Shown here: positions 26,152-36,054 of the stretch, in pieces
Layout of the letters: each line of letters starts with the position of its first letter
Position numbering within the stretch: position 1 is the first letter of the stretch
Source of the DNA: JANSWP01 sp041941305
GTDB lineage: Bacteria; Bacteroidota; Bacteroidia; Chitinophagales; Saprospiraceae
Direction of reading: 5' to 3'
Length of the DNA: 64,000 nt
Assembly: GCA_041941305.1 (NCBI GenBank)
Contig: JBGTQJ010000044.1
Location: 1 to 64,000 of the forward strand
Notes under the pieces: model-generated
The model's database searches: none
Seen by the model: the letters and a program-made list of their open reading frames with translations, nothing else
What the model was told of the DNA's origin: nothing
Program-made: the position numbers and the translations under genes

Positions 26152-26228
26152 GAGAGTATGAGAATTTGAGAGACGAATTTAAAGCAAAATTCTCTCAATC
26201 TCTCATTCTCTCAATCTCTCATACTCTC
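26152..26228. repeat. GAGA-type repeat hairpin between sigma and anti-sigma genes
   Basis: GAGAGTATGAGA (26152-26163) pairs exactly with TCTCATACTCTC (26217-26228). Both arms extend as runs of TGAGAG / CTCTCA words. The same vocabulary recurs at 53211-53299. Located in the 112-bp gap between the two genes, it could attenuate expression of the second. Confidence 0.85.
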
Positions 26229-26241
26229 CAATGCGCAAGAC

Positions 26242-26985
26242 ATGAAACCCATTGATGATCAAAAAATTGACGACTTTATCATGAATAAGTTAATAGGATC
26301 TGAATTGGACGCTTTTACAGCACAAATGGAAAGCGACCCCGAACTCGCCTCCGAGGTAAAATTGAGGCAACAGTTACTCGCTGAATTGGATGTCTTATCT
26401 GATTATAAAACCCAACAAAAAATCCAAGCTGTCCACAAAACAGAGATGGCACGATTTCGGGGCAAAAAACGGAGAATCGTAGCGATATGGAGATTTGCAG
26501 CAGCTGCTATTTTTGGCTTGTTGGCATTTTCAGTCTGGTGGTTTACAGATGAGGCTACTCCAGCAGAATTGTATGCCAGCAACTATAGCCCATACTCCTA
26601 CAAATACGGAGTTAGAGATGTGGATACTATCAACCCGGCTCTAAAACAGGCAAGTGATTATTACCAAAATCAAAATTATGAGCAAGCTATTCCACTTTTG
26701 ATTAAAGGTATGGAAGAAAATCCAGACGAAACTGAATTGTATTTGGCACTGGGGATTAGCCTTTTTGAAACAGGCGACGCTGAAGCTGCACTCCAACAAT
26801 TTGATTATTTGATCCGAAAACAGGACAGGTTTTATGCAGGGGAAGCACTTTGGTATTCTTCATTGATTGAACTCAATCGAGGAAACATTGACAATACAAC
26901 CACATTTTTAAATCAAATAACCACTAGCAATTCAAATGATTCCCTTTATCAAAAAGCTCAAAATTTATTAAAAAAATTAGGTTAG
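26242..26985 (+). CDS. Anti-sigma-like single-pass membrane protein with TPRs
   Basis: This 247-aa protein has a cytoplasmic N-terminal domain (~1-75) with the acidic helical style of anti-sigma factors (IDDFIMNKLIGSELDAFTAQME). One transmembrane helix follows at ~78-100 (IWRFAAAAIFGLLAFSVWW), and the periplasmic part carries TPR-like repeats (~133-245, ASDYYQNQNYEQAIPLLIKGMEENPDETELYLALGISLF in separate helices). The gene follows the ECF sigma gene and probably holds that sigma at the membrane until an envelope signal is sensed. The pairing is inferred from order and topology. Confidence 0.78.
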   Translation: MKPIDDQKIDDFIMNKLIGSELDAFTAQMESDPELASEVKLRQQLLAELDVLSDYKTQQKIQAVHKTEMARFRGKKRRIVAIWRFAAAAIFGLLAFSVWWFTDEATPAELYASNYSPYSYKYGVRDVDTINPALKQASDYYQNQNYEQAIPLLIKGMEENPDETELYLALGISLFETGDAEAALQQFDYLIRKQDRFYAGEALWYSSLIELNRGNIDNTTTFLNQITTSNSNDSLYQKAQNLLKKLG

Positions 26986-27248
26986 TAGGTTTTAGTAAAG
27001 CGCAGTTTGCCATTTGGATTACGAATTGTGTGCCTCAAAATCTCTATTATTGAATTCTTATAGCCAGGCATTATATCAATAAACCAAGCAAGAGTTTAGA
27101 ATACAACTGGCGTTTTCTCTATCAACGACATAGCATCTTCTTTAGCCATGTCATTGACGACTTGTATGAGTAGTACCATGCTATTCAGCAAAAAATACTA
27201 TTAACAGTTATTTTTTTCTTCTAAAAAGAACTCAATACTAAAAAGATT
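26986..27248. other. Intergenic region without visible feature
   Basis: This gap of about 260 bp follows the anti-sigma-like gene. I see no repeat, RNA or coding signal in it, and no consensus -7 box before the next gene. Confidence 0.5.
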
Positions 27249-28322
27249 ATGAAAATTTCAAACGCTTCTCTATGGCTTTATTTTTTTGGACTATTTGCTT
27301 TTCTGTACCATACATCAGGTTGTTTCCTTGAGGAATCTGTAAGTCATTCCAGCTATCCCAATTGTACAGGGTATGAGATTTCAGCTGACAAAAATTGGAA
27401 ATACACTTTTAGTGTGGAAAAAGGTATCATGGCTTTTGAAAATGAAAAAGACTTTTATCAAACATTGACTGAGCTGGAGAAAAATAACTTTAAAGACCTC
27501 AGAACTATTGAACGACAATTCAAATTTGTATCGCTCAAAACCATTATTGATGAAACTTTTAAGGACATCCATTTAGGTTTGACGGTAAAAAACGCTTATC
27601 TGGATTATTATTATTTTGATACAACTACTTTTACCTATACAATTGATTTTCCTTTCTACATGTTGAGTGCTTTATTGAATAAGGATGGATTAGTTAAAAT
27701 TAAAGATCAAATCTTCAAATTTTCCAGAAACCAGGTTTGCCAAATCCTGGACGGAACCATTGCCAGTTTAAAAAATCTGGCAAACTATTCTGAAGACAAT
27801 CATCCTTATAATATCCATATTTCAAAGGTAGTTCAACATTCTTTTATTCACTCAGACATGTCGCCAGTAAAAAAAATGCCTTACCCTGCTCACGGGCATG
27901 AATCCAAACTGCAACTTTTCCAAACTACCTGGACGACAACAGTTGGAAATTCTGTGCAAGACCATCATTTATTATGGGCAACTGTCCAAAACTATTTGAA
28001 TTCGGATGATAACTATTCCAATTATTACAATAGTACAGCCACACTAAATGGGAAATTAGAATTAGCCATTTTTAAGGATGGTTCTATGGATGTGGTTGTG
28101 CTAGATACCATTCATTTTTCTTCTACCTTACTGGGAGCTATTCACGGTTTTACAGTTTATAGCACCCAGCACCAACCTCCCAAGCGCATTAAGAATGATG
28201 TATTGTTCAATCTTCAACCTGGAAGCTATCTAATCGGTACGGGAAGATTTTATTATCCAGATCTCGATGAACCCATGTATTTTGTAGAGAGTGAACTTTT
28301 TTTGGAAAAAAGTGAGCTTTGA
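27249..28322 (+). CDS. Putative lipoprotein of unknown function
   Basis: This 357-aa protein has an export leader (WLYFFGLFAFLYHTSGC) ending in a lipobox-like TSGC, so it is probably lipidated at about Cys24-25. The body is mixed alpha/beta with no recognised motif. Tyr/Asn-rich stretches (VQNYLNSDDNYSNYYNSTATL) lie near residue 250. It opens the 27-40 kb block of secreted proteins on the plus strand. A family name is not supported. Confidence 0.7.
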   Translation: MKISNASLWLYFFGLFAFLYHTSGCFLEESVSHSSYPNCTGYEISADKNWKYTFSVEKGIMAFENEKDFYQTLTELEKNNFKDLRTIERQFKFVSLKTIIDETFKDIHLGLTVKNAYLDYYYFDTTTFTYTIDFPFYMLSALLNKDGLVKIKDQIFKFSRNQVCQILDGTIASLKNLANYSEDNHPYNIHISKVVQHSFIHSDMSPVKKMPYPAHGHESKLQLFQTTWTTTVGNSVQDHHLLWATVQNYLNSDDNYSNYYNSTATLNGKLELAIFKDGSMDVVVLDTIHFSSTLLGAIHGFTVYSTQHQPPKRIKNDVLFNLQPGSYLIGTGRFYYPDLDEPMYFVESELFLEKSEL

Positions 28323-28492
28323 GGTTTACCTTTTTTTGATTCCCTGGAATATCCTAATAAGAGCATTATATTTAATTAAAATTTCTGAAAGCACTGGTTG
28401 TTTAGCATGATGTATGATGCCTGCTTCGCCAAACCGCGAACAATTCTCGTTATACGTTTTTCTAAACCACCACTGACAAAAAAACACGCAAA

Positions 28493-30718
28493 ATGAAAAT
28501 CAGATTGAAACCTGTAAATGCACTGGCATTTGCCCTAACCTTTATTTTTGGAAGCCTTTTTTCTCCTAATTTCCTATCAGCAGAAGTAGAACTTCCTCTT
28601 ACAAATCCTACTTCAATAGAAGAACTTCATCTGTATAACAAAATTATTGCACAAACATTTGCTCCTGAAATCAGGCAACTTATTAATGACGAAGAGGGAC
28701 TAAATGGAGTATTGGATACGCCTGTTCGTGTGGATTTTGACGGAGATTGGGATCATACCAACAATTGGCAAAACGCACCTGCAATTCCATATCTGGACAA
28801 TAAGGCTTCTCCTGCTGCATACTACATCGTCAATTGGACGGAAAATTATTGGTTGATAAAATATACCTTCTATTATCCACGTGACTATGCAAAAGATATT
28901 TCAATAACTATTGGAAGTATTATTGGAAACCTAGTCTCCCCATTTTTGCCAAACCCCATATTAGCATCTATTTTGGATGAAGAAATACATCCATGCAAAA
29001 TCGATACTCATGAGGGAGATGCAGGTGGGTTATTCCTCATTATTGAAAGACCCTTTGAAGAGGGGTATGTACTCTCTGATCTTATCCGGGGAGTAAACAC
29101 AAATGCGCATCATTCGGGAGACAATACGAACTGCCTGCCAAATAGCCAGATCAGCTTTATTTCAGAACCTCCCCCCGCCGATCCACCAGTACCTACATCA
29201 ATTTTTCTATTCGCAGAAGGTGCTCATCCCATTGTTTATTCAGCTGCCGGGACACATGCTTTCTTTTTTCATGAACTTCCTGCTGATGAGGACTGCAACA
29301 ACCCTTGCAACCCGGAAGTAACTGGTGAGGTTATTTATCAACCAACGATATTGCCTCCAGGAAGCAACACTGTAACTTCATCTAATTCAATCGGATATTC
29401 TTTGATTGATGCATTCGATCCCTCTTCATTTGGGTTGTATAATCAAAAATACAATCCAGATGTTTTTTCTTTCACTCAAATATTTGCGACAGACGAAGAA
29501 GGACGCGGTGACCCTCCCGGTGCCCCCTGGAGAAGTTCAAAAGGACACCACCCAATTTCATTTATAGGCAAACCATTTTACGATCCATTTCCATCAGCGG
29601 GAGAAATTAGCACCTACGATTGTGTAAGTCATAACTGGGAAGGCATATTTGAGAATATTGCCTCAGTAGATGTTCATTTTCCAGCTCCAATTGATCTTAG
29701 CTCAGAAAACCCTTACGTGCAATTATCTGTTGGCAATTTAAATTTAACACCCAAAGTAACTATTCCTGGGTTTAGCAGTTTCCCTGTCTTGCCAGAGGAA
29801 CAGCTGGGAAAACCATTCCATTGCCTTTGTAAAACGCCCCCAACTACTTGTACCACTAATACCTTTCAGGATCATGCTTATGTAATCAATGAAGCTGCAT
29901 GTGATTATTACAAATTGACCTTTTGTAATGGAACACTAAATGGGGGAAATATTGAAATAGAATTGAAAAACACTAAAGTTCTTTATACAGAGGTTCCCAG
30001 CGTAACATGGAATATTGACACTAATTTTGGTTTTGATTGTCAGGGCTGCGATGAAAACAAAACCAAAATCACCTTGATTCCATATAGCTCAGTGCCCTAT
30101 GATATGGATGTGGAGGTGACTGCCCAATTATCATCTCTTAGTTGCCAAGATCACATTGTTTCAAAATCTTTTTCTACCAGCGAACTGTGTGATCATCCTT
30201 TTGTCGAATTTATAAGCGATTGCGGTTTTGCAAGTTTAACCTTCGAGGGAAATTTTGCTTCCGGATCCACTTTTTCCTGGGATATTGAAGGATTTCCACT
30301 CTCTGGAGCAAATAGCCCACAGGTAACTCTTTATCCTGAATTATTACCAGATCCCCAATTGGTTTCATACGCTGTAACCATTACAAGTCCTGATGGAAAC
30401 ACAACAACCATAACCGGAAATGGAACAATTCCAGCATGCGACGATGATAATCCTCAATATCCAATAATCGTCCCTTTTCCCAATCCAGCAACAGATATTA
30501 TTAATGTACAACTTGAAAATTTCGAAAAAGAACTGGAGGAGGACAATGGAGTTGAACTTTGGTTGGTAGATGAAAATTTCCACCAAATACAATCCATGTT
30601 AACTTTTGAGTCAAGTGCCACAATTGAGCTGTCTGAAGTAAAACCTGGGGGATACTTTGTTTACTCTATGGTAAATGGAAAAGAAGTGATTTCCTCAAAA
30701 GTTGTTGTGCTGAAATAA
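28493..30718 (+). CDS. T9SS-secreted protein with Vps62/NPP1-like signature
   Basis: This 741-aa protein has a signal peptide (ALTFIFGSLFSPNFLSA). The N-terminal domain (~60-400) includes YWLIKYTFYYPRDYA, THEGDAGGLFLII and HPIVYSAAGTHAFFFHE. This order of aromatic, His-Glu/Asp and Gly-x-His motifs is reminiscent of Vps62/NPP1-type proteins; the match is weak. Cys-rich segments (~445-490 and 510-560) and a PKD-like beta region follow. Residues ~660-741 form a T9SS sorting domain (PFPNPATDIINVQL ... SKVVVLK). It is likely exported to the surface. Function is not established. Confidence 0.75.
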   Translation: MKIRLKPVNALAFALTFIFGSLFSPNFLSAEVELPLTNPTSIEELHLYNKIIAQTFAPEIRQLINDEEGLNGVLDTPVRVDFDGDWDHTNNWQNAPAIPYLDNKASPAAYYIVNWTENYWLIKYTFYYPRDYAKDISITIGSIIGNLVSPFLPNPILASILDEEIHPCKIDTHEGDAGGLFLIIERPFEEGYVLSDLIRGVNTNAHHSGDNTNCLPNSQISFISEPPPADPPVPTSIFLFAEGAHPIVYSAAGTHAFFFHELPADEDCNNPCNPEVTGEVIYQPTILPPGSNTVTSSNSIGYSLIDAFDPSSFGLYNQKYNPDVFSFTQIFATDEEGRGDPPGAPWRSSKGHHPISFIGKPFYDPFPSAGEISTYDCVSHNWEGIFENIASVDVHFPAPIDLSSENPYVQLSVGNLNLTPKVTIPGFSSFPVLPEEQLGKPFHCLCKTPPTTCTTNTFQDHAYVINEAACDYYKLTFCNGTLNGGNIEIELKNTKVLYTEVPSVTWNIDTNFGFDCQGCDENKTKITLIPYSSVPYDMDVEVTAQLSSLSCQDHIVSKSFSTSELCDHPFVEFISDCGFASLTFEGNFASGSTFSWDIEGFPLSGANSPQVTLYPELLPDPQLVSYAVTITSPDGNTTTITGNGTIPACDDDNPQYPIIVPFPNPATDIINVQLENFEKELEEDNGVELWLVDENFHQIQSMLTFESSATIELSEVKPGGYFVYSMVNGKEVISSKVVVLK

Positions 30719-31033
30719 CAATTTAATTTCCAGATTAATTAGAAGGACAATTTTCCGAAGTGTAAAAAAGGGTTTTACTAAATCCTTAGTAAACTAGCAT
30801 TTATTCTGAGGACTTTTACCCCTGCCTCAGCTCCGTCGAATAGCTCTCAGTTTGTTTACTCATATGCTCCCATGGGGGCTATCCACAGGACTGAGGGGGA
30901 GTAATTTGTCAGTTCACCAAAGTAGTACATATCCTCCCTATTAAGCCAGGAGTTTGACTCTATATTTTTTTTCAACATTTGGCGGTTGCTGAAAAGCCAT
31001 AAAAGAGTAGGCATAATTCAAAAAAATTAAGTT
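30719..31033. other. Intergenic region with imperfect palindrome and shared leader
   Basis: This 315-bp gap has no gene. Positions ~30817-30905 form an imperfect palindrome (TTACCCCTGCCTCAG against CTGAGGGGGAGTAA, with inner TAGC/GCTA pairing). At 30981-31013 is a leader motif also found at 37605-37650. Confidence 0.6.
30981..31013 (+). promoter_or_regulatory. Shared leader motif, copy A
   Basis: GGCGGTTGCTGAAAAGCC followed by AAAGAGTAGGCAT lies 20 bp upstream of the T9SS gene at 31034. The GGC...GCC...GGC blocks can form alternative short stems. A close match lies upstream of the gene at 37769. It could be an RNA regulatory element or a protein site. Confidence 0.45.
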
Positions 31034-32152
31034 ATGAAAACAAAATTTTCAAATTCAGTTTCCCTTAGACAAAAGGGTGTTTTATTAGGATTTTCCATCC
31101 TTTTAGCAGGATTTATTTTAGCGTCGTTCTCATTCCCAAGTGAGTTCAAAGACGAATGTCTTACAAGCAATTGCACCCTCCTATTGAGTTATGATGCGAC
31201 TGAAATCACTACCTATAAGTTGCAAAATGGAGTATTTGATGATTTAACAGCCCTCGAAAAGGTGAAGTTAAAATCAAGACAAAAAGAACTACATGTAGAG
31301 GTATGTTTAAACAAAGCAGGAGATATTATCACTGAAATTTTACTGCTAAACCCGGAAGAATATTTTGAGGATTGGATGTCTCAGATAGCAAAGACAGTTA
31401 TCACAGAAAAATCGGTAAAAGTCTATGACGACATGGGAGTTTTGTTGTTAGACCGATCCAAGAGTGCCAAATCTTTGGATGTTAGCAAAGGCATCTATCA
31501 GGGTTTATTTGATGGACTAAAACCAGCACCTCAATTTTTGAAATTAACTACTGAACACTATAATCAATTACAACAAGCTGGATTTACGGTTGAAACCCTT
31601 CCAAACGGGGCAATAAAAGCAAATAATGGATCCCTAGAATTAATTTATGACACTGAAAACAGGCTGTTGACAAAATCTTTTTTCAAAGATGGAATTTTGC
31701 AAAGTTCGATTACCGAGCATTTTATTGAAGACAGTTCCAAGGAGTTGGTTCCAAACTACAAATTGGAGAAGTCTTACAAAACTTTTCCCAGCGGCGTCTG
31801 TGTAGAAGAAAACAGGTTAACTGTTTACAAAAACTATTTCGCCAACCGGGCAAAAAACAGAAGCTTTGAAAATGAATTTGAAGCCTCCAATAATACATTG
31901 GAAAATAACAATTCAATGTCAGTTTATCCCAATCCCGGAAATGGGCTTATCAATATTCGCATTCCCAAGTCGCTGAAAGGAAAAATGATAAAAATCCGGG
32001 TTTTAAACGCCATCGGGCAAATCATATCAGAATTTGAAAAAAAGGCAAATCGGCAATTCCAGCTTGACTTAAGCAATTTTAACTCTGGTATTTATTCAAT
32101 TAGCCTTGAAGGCAATGGAGAAAGGTATTCCAAAAAAATTATCAAGCCATAG
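31034..32152 (+). CDS. T9SS-secreted protein of unknown function
   Basis: This 372-aa protein has an N-terminal export helix (~15-33, KGVLLGFSILLAGFILASFSFP). The middle contains a repeat-like set of beta strands with YDATEITTYKLQNG and YDTENRLLTKSFFKDGILQ, resembling toxin-immunity or MORN-like phrase units but not assignable. Residues ~295-372 form a T9SS type A sorting domain (VYPNPGNGLINIRI ... GIYSISLEGNGERYSKKI). It lies 60 bp before the lipase-like gene; both starts share TTAAGTTATGAAAACAA, suggesting coexpression. Confidence 0.8.
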   Translation: MKTKFSNSVSLRQKGVLLGFSILLAGFILASFSFPSEFKDECLTSNCTLLLSYDATEITTYKLQNGVFDDLTALEKVKLKSRQKELHVEVCLNKAGDIITEILLLNPEEYFEDWMSQIAKTVITEKSVKVYDDMGVLLLDRSKSAKSLDVSKGIYQGLFDGLKPAPQFLKLTTEHYNQLQQAGFTVETLPNGAIKANNGSLELIYDTENRLLTKSFFKDGILQSSITEHFIEDSSKELVPNYKLEKSYKTFPSGVCVEENRLTVYKNYFANRAKNRSFENEFEASNNTLENNNSMSVYPNPGNGLINIRIPKSLKGKMIKIRVLNAIGQIISEFEKKANRQFQLDLSNFNSGIYSISLEGNGERYSKKIIKP

Positions 32153-32212
32153 TTGGCTGGTATAGGTTTCTCTATTAATCAATAATAATTAGGACTTCAA
32201 AATATTTAAGTT

Positions 32213-33862
32213 ATGAAAACAATAAAATTAATTGCGCTTTTTCTCGTACTATCCAACTGGATGTACAGCCAGGTTGAATGCAACTCAAATTTCAACAATC
32301 ATGTAAAAATTTCAAATGACGAAACTACAGAGAGCTTCAATCCTCCGCCACCCTCAAATCCACCAAATGCGATGCCTCCGGTTTTTCCTTCAGATAGGAT
32401 TGTATTCTGGGTACACGGACTTTCTGCCGAACCTGAATTTCTGAGTATAATTGGCGATGCAACAGAGTATCAATCTCCTTTCAGCACAATCCCTGATTAC
32501 CCTGATCGGAAAGTAACTTCCCTTTATCCTGATTATCATGAGAATGCAGGTGGAAATATGGACGGTGCAGCTACTTCTCTCTATAATGAAATTGTTTCAA
32601 TTGGTGATCCGCATTGTGATGCCAATAATATTGAAGACAAAACCATCAATTTTGTTATTGGGCATAGTCAAGGTGGTCTGGTAGCAAGAGCTGTTGATAA
32701 AATTATTTCGGAGGAAGGAGATGATGAAGATAAAAGATTTGGTGGGATTGTAACCTTTGGCACTCCACATCAGGGAGCCAAAGTCTTAGAAAACATCGAT
32801 GATACGGGACCCAATCTTGCTGTTGAATTCGCCCAGGATGCCTGTGATGTTTTGCCAGAAGGTCCTTTAGAAGAAGCTTTGGCTGAACTTCCTTTTTTCA
32901 TTCAATTATTCATCGACAATCCGACATTACAAGAGACTGTTGATGGAATTTGTTCAAATATTGTTGAGACATCTATTCCGATGGTATTAAAAAGTCAAAC
33001 TACAGGAGTAACAGATGACTTCCACGTTGGTTCCCCTTATTTAAATGCACTTAATGAATACGAATCAAACATTCCCATGATCAATTTTTGGGGCGTTGAA
33101 GATGAACCAGTAGCCTGGCGTATTGCGTCATCCTATTCTCTAGACAATCCAGATGAGGAAGATGCTTTTGAAGGAGATTATGATGAATCTGTCATGAACC
33201 TTGTAAACGATGCAATAGAACATTACCAATCAAAAGCCAATGAATGGTATTTCATTTCAGAAAATTATTCAAATGGTGTCAATATCTGCAGTTTTTTTAA
33301 TTGGATAATTGATCCTGTGCATTGCGGAATATTTCAAGTGATAGATGGAATAGTTGGAGAAACAGATGCACTCGCAGTTAGAAATGCCTACATCAAAGGT
33401 TCCCATTGGCTTCAAAATGCAAATAACAGTTTCAAAACTATAATTGGGGCATATAATTATGTGGAATTGACTACATCAGTTTGCAATTGCATACTTGTAG
33501 ATAATCAGGGAAATTTTATTGATGATGTTTTTCCTCCGGCGGGCTGCATTCCACCTAACCCAAATATTATCTGTGACCTGACAGAGACCATCATAAACGC
33601 ACCTGTATCTAAACCAAGTGATGGAGTCGTTTTAGTCGAATCTGCGTCCAACCTGCCTGGAGCTTCTTTCTTTTGCACCACGGAGGAAGATTTTTGTCTA
33701 GATCCTGATCCTCCTTCAAGCCCAACACCAAATTTCGCATGCTTTGATTTGCCAGGAAGCAATCACGGTCAAATGCGAAATGACTCAAACACCAAATTTG
33801 CTTTAAAAAGGCTATTTGATGGAGAGTTTGGATGCTATTTCAAAACAGAAGAAAGAGATTAA
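32213..33862 (+). CDS. Secreted lipase/PGAP1-like alpha/beta hydrolase
   Basis: This 549-aa protein has a signal peptide (LIALFLVLSNWMYSQ) and a Pro-rich linker. An alpha/beta-hydrolase core follows, with oxyanion HG at residues 68-69 (VFWVHGLS) and nucleophile elbow GHSQGG with Ser152. TFGTPHQGAKV comes next (~184-195), as in PGAP1/triacylglycerol lipases. A candidate catalytic His lies in the C-terminal part (SNHGQM near 522 or HWL near 395). The protein has many Cys pairs, consistent with an extracytoplasmic location. It lacks a clear T9SS domain, so it may be periplasmic. The substrate is probably an ester lipid. Confidence 0.8.
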   Translation: MKTIKLIALFLVLSNWMYSQVECNSNFNNHVKISNDETTESFNPPPPSNPPNAMPPVFPSDRIVFWVHGLSAEPEFLSIIGDATEYQSPFSTIPDYPDRKVTSLYPDYHENAGGNMDGAATSLYNEIVSIGDPHCDANNIEDKTINFVIGHSQGGLVARAVDKIISEEGDDEDKRFGGIVTFGTPHQGAKVLENIDDTGPNLAVEFAQDACDVLPEGPLEEALAELPFFIQLFIDNPTLQETVDGICSNIVETSIPMVLKSQTTGVTDDFHVGSPYLNALNEYESNIPMINFWGVEDEPVAWRIASSYSLDNPDEEDAFEGDYDESVMNLVNDAIEHYQSKANEWYFISENYSNGVNICSFFNWIIDPVHCGIFQVIDGIVGETDALAVRNAYIKGSHWLQNANNSFKTIIGAYNYVELTTSVCNCILVDNQGNFIDDVFPPAGCIPPNPNIICDLTETIINAPVSKPSDGVVLVESASNLPGASFFCTTEEDFCLDPDPPSSPTPNFACFDLPGSNHGQMRNDSNTKFALKRLFDGEFGCYFKTEERD

Positions 33863-33887
33863 ACTCTTTTTAAATCCCCATATTCTT

Positions 33888-33935
33888 CAAAGAATATTCA
33901 AATATTTCCAGCCCGAATTATTTGGATATTCTTTG
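33888..33935. terminator. 17-bp hairpin after lipase-like gene
   Basis: The arms 33888-33904 and 33919-33935 match over 16 of 17 bp (CAAAGAATATYCAAATA type). A CCCC/GGGG pair could extend the stem. It lies 26 bp after the stop codon. It probably terminates the operon; no T-run follows. Confidence 0.6.
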
Positions 33936-34030
33936 GGGAGTTAATTGATGTACTATTCAACAGTTATCATACTAATACTCTCTCAATTCTTTTAATATCT
34001 CTATGAAAGTTCAATGAAAACAATTCAGCT

Positions 34031-35302
34031 ATGCATTTTTTCAAATATCTATTCATCATCCTTATTGTTCTTATCTCAAATTGTACTTTGACTAAGGTAG
34101 AAGTATTGAAACCAGAAACATCATATATTTCCAGCAGCCAAGGGGAAAAACTAAATATTGTTTGGCAACAACCGCTTCAAAATGACACCTTTGAAACCAC
34201 TTCTTTTACACCTATTGTTGCAAAAAACAATGTCCTATTTAGCGATGAAAACTCAGCAAGAGGTGAAAGAATAATAATGCTGAATGGAACCTCTGGTGAA
34301 CAGTTATGGGAATGGCAGGAGCATCTGCGCCCTTCTATCAGTTCTTACTCAAATTCTAAATTTCTGACAAAGAAACAGCTTGTTTATGCTACTGGAAATG
34401 ATACTTATTTGGTAAACCTGGCAACAGGAGAAACGGAAAAACAATTTGAAATTGAAAATGATTGTGGGTCCTCACGAATAACTGTTATTAATAATAATTT
34501 TTTTCAAGGTGTCCAGGCTTGCAAAACTGCAAATTCAATTTCTCAACTAACTCAAACGAATCTAAAAACAGAAAAAAGCCGAACCATTTATTCCAGGAAA
34601 AAAATAAATAATTATTCCCCAAGAATTGAACCACCGGGTTTTTGGCTAAATCCAAATGGAGATACCATCCTGATTTTTCAAATACGCTCTTTTGATTTCT
34701 CAAAATTATTGGGAAAGGTTGATCTTATAGCATACAATATAAATCAAGACTCAGCTCTTTTTGAAATTACAAACCTGGAGGCTAATTCAAATGTCAGCAC
34801 ACCCTTAATTTGGAACAATAAAATCTATTTTCAAGGTGCCCAAATGTTATTCTGTATCGATAACCAAACTGGAGCCACTATCTGGAAGAGAAGATTTTTT
34901 GATTCAGGGGAGAACCTACTTACATCAAATTTATTGATCGAAGAAAACAAACTATTTGTCAATCCCGGGAATAGAAATCTTTATGCCCTGGATCCGCAAA
35001 CAGGAAGAATGATTTGGAAAATTCAAGACAGTGGTTCCAACTGTTCAGATATGGTGTATCATCAGGGAATCATTTATTTCACAAGTTTGGGAAGGGGTTT
35101 GCTTTATGCAATTGAGGGAAAGACAGGCAAACAATTGTGGGCAGAGAAATCACCTAATAGAAAATCAGGTTTTCAAAAAGCAGTATTTGGCAGAGGAGGG
35201 ATTGCTGTTAATGAAAAATTGGGGTTATTATATGTTTCAGACGGCTTTTTTGCCTTAGCAGCCAAATTAGTTGAGAGCCAGAACCAGGATCACAACAGCT
35301 AG
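34031..35302 (+). CDS. PQQ-like beta-propeller lipoprotein
   Basis: This 423-aa protein has a lipoprotein leader (IILIVLISNC, Cys18). The body consists of PQQ-type repeat blades with the W-motif phrases GTSGEQLWEWQE, NQTGATIWKRRF, DPQTGRMIWKIQD and GKTGKQLWAEKSP spread over ~90-385. These repeats build a seven- or eight-bladed propeller that usually serves as a scaffold for protein-protein contacts (as in BamB). No cofactor-dependent dehydrogenase residues are apparent. It is likely anchored to the outer membrane or cell surface. The tiny HTH gene follows 30 bp later. Confidence 0.88.
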   Translation: MHFFKYLFIILIVLISNCTLTKVEVLKPETSYISSSQGEKLNIVWQQPLQNDTFETTSFTPIVAKNNVLFSDENSARGERIIMLNGTSGEQLWEWQEHLRPSISSYSNSKFLTKKQLVYATGNDTYLVNLATGETEKQFEIENDCGSSRITVINNNFFQGVQACKTANSISQLTQTNLKTEKSRTIYSRKKINNYSPRIEPPGFWLNPNGDTILIFQIRSFDFSKLLGKVDLIAYNINQDSALFEITNLEANSNVSTPLIWNNKIYFQGAQMLFCIDNQTGATIWKRRFFDSGENLLTSNLLIEENKLFVNPGNRNLYALDPQTGRMIWKIQDSGSNCSDMVYHQGIIYFTSLGRGLLYAIEGKTGKQLWAEKSPNRKSGFQKAVFGRGGIAVNEKLGLLYVSDGFFALAAKLVESQNQDHNS

Positions 35303-35332
35303 AAATTATATCCGCTAAACAAGCACTTCATC

Positions 35333-35527
35333 ATGAAAAATAAAAGCTCTAAAACACGTCAGGAAATTGCAAATGAATATGATTTCAGTACAGTAACACT
35401 GTGGAGAAAACTGAAACGAAACAACATACAATTGCCACCAGGGTTAATTAGTCCCAAATTTCAAAAGAAAATTTATGACGTTTTGGGATACCCAATTGGA
35501 ATTTCAAAAGGAGACTTTGAAAACTGA
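35333..35527 (+). CDS. Small helix-turn-helix protein
   Basis: This 64-aa protein looks like a Fis/HTH-type DNA-binding helix pair: SKTRQEIANEYDFSTVTLWRKLKR (residues ~5-28), then a short LPPGLISPKFQKKIYDVLGYP tail. The frame has good codon use and a normal ATG 30 bp after the propeller gene, so it may be the last gene of that operon. Similar miniature HTH proteins occur next to Bacteroidota accessory genes. The target is unknown. Confidence 0.6.
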   Translation: MKNKSSKTRQEIANEYDFSTVTLWRKLKRNNIQLPPGLISPKFQKKIYDVLGYPIGISKGDFEN

Positions 35528-35676
35528 AATATCATGAACGACTATGAGATGTTTTGAAATAGTTTAATTCCTCAAACTATCGGACTTTTGCCAAAGTATA
35601 AATTATTCAATCACAAGAAGTTAAACCTAAAAAGACAGCTCTTTTTTGATTTGACTCTCTCTTAACTTTAAATTCA

Positions 35677-35892
35677 ATGAAAAAGAAACTATTGTTCTTA
35701 TGCTTTGCATTTGTATTTGCACTTACCACGTTTGCTGTTCCACCGAAAAACAAAAAGGTATTTAAGACCTGTGTGGAACAAGGTTGGCCTAATTGTGCAG
35801 TAACATACCTTGAGTGTGAATATGGAAGAGGTGATTGCTTCTTTGTCGTAGATCCAGAGGAGTTTTGTCAAGCTCAATGTGATGATATTTAA
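35677..35892 (+). CDS. Small secreted Cys-rich peptide
   Basis: This 71-aa protein has an excellent signal peptide (KKLLFLCFAFVFALTTFA), leaving a mature part of about 50 residues with six cysteines (CVEQGWPNC, LECEYGRGDC, FCQAQC). Three disulfides are plausible. The product could be a small structural or toxin-like secreted peptide. No homologous family is recognised. It is transcribed alone and followed by a good terminator. Confidence 0.7.
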   Translation: MKKKLLFLCFAFVFALTTFAVPPKNKKVFKTCVEQGWPNCAVTYLECEYGRGDCFFVVDPEEFCQAQCDDI

Positions 35893-35916
35893 CATTGGAA
35901 ATTTTTCATGAAACAG

Positions 35917-35963
35917 GAGGTCTTTTTGACATGAAAATTGGTTCGAAAAGGCCTCTCTTTTTT
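35917..35963 (+). terminator. Rho-independent terminator of Cys-rich peptide gene
   Basis: GAGGTCTTTT (35917-35926) pairs with AAAAGGCCTC (35946-35955, one G-T pair), followed by a TCTTTTTT run. It lies 25 bp after the stop codon at 35892. Confidence 0.8.
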
Positions 35964-36054
35964 CCAAAAAATCAATAGACAATGGACTTTATTTGGTTGA
36001 TGGTTTTCCAAATAAAATCTTTTCAAATAAAGTCTGGAAAAAATAATTTTTATA

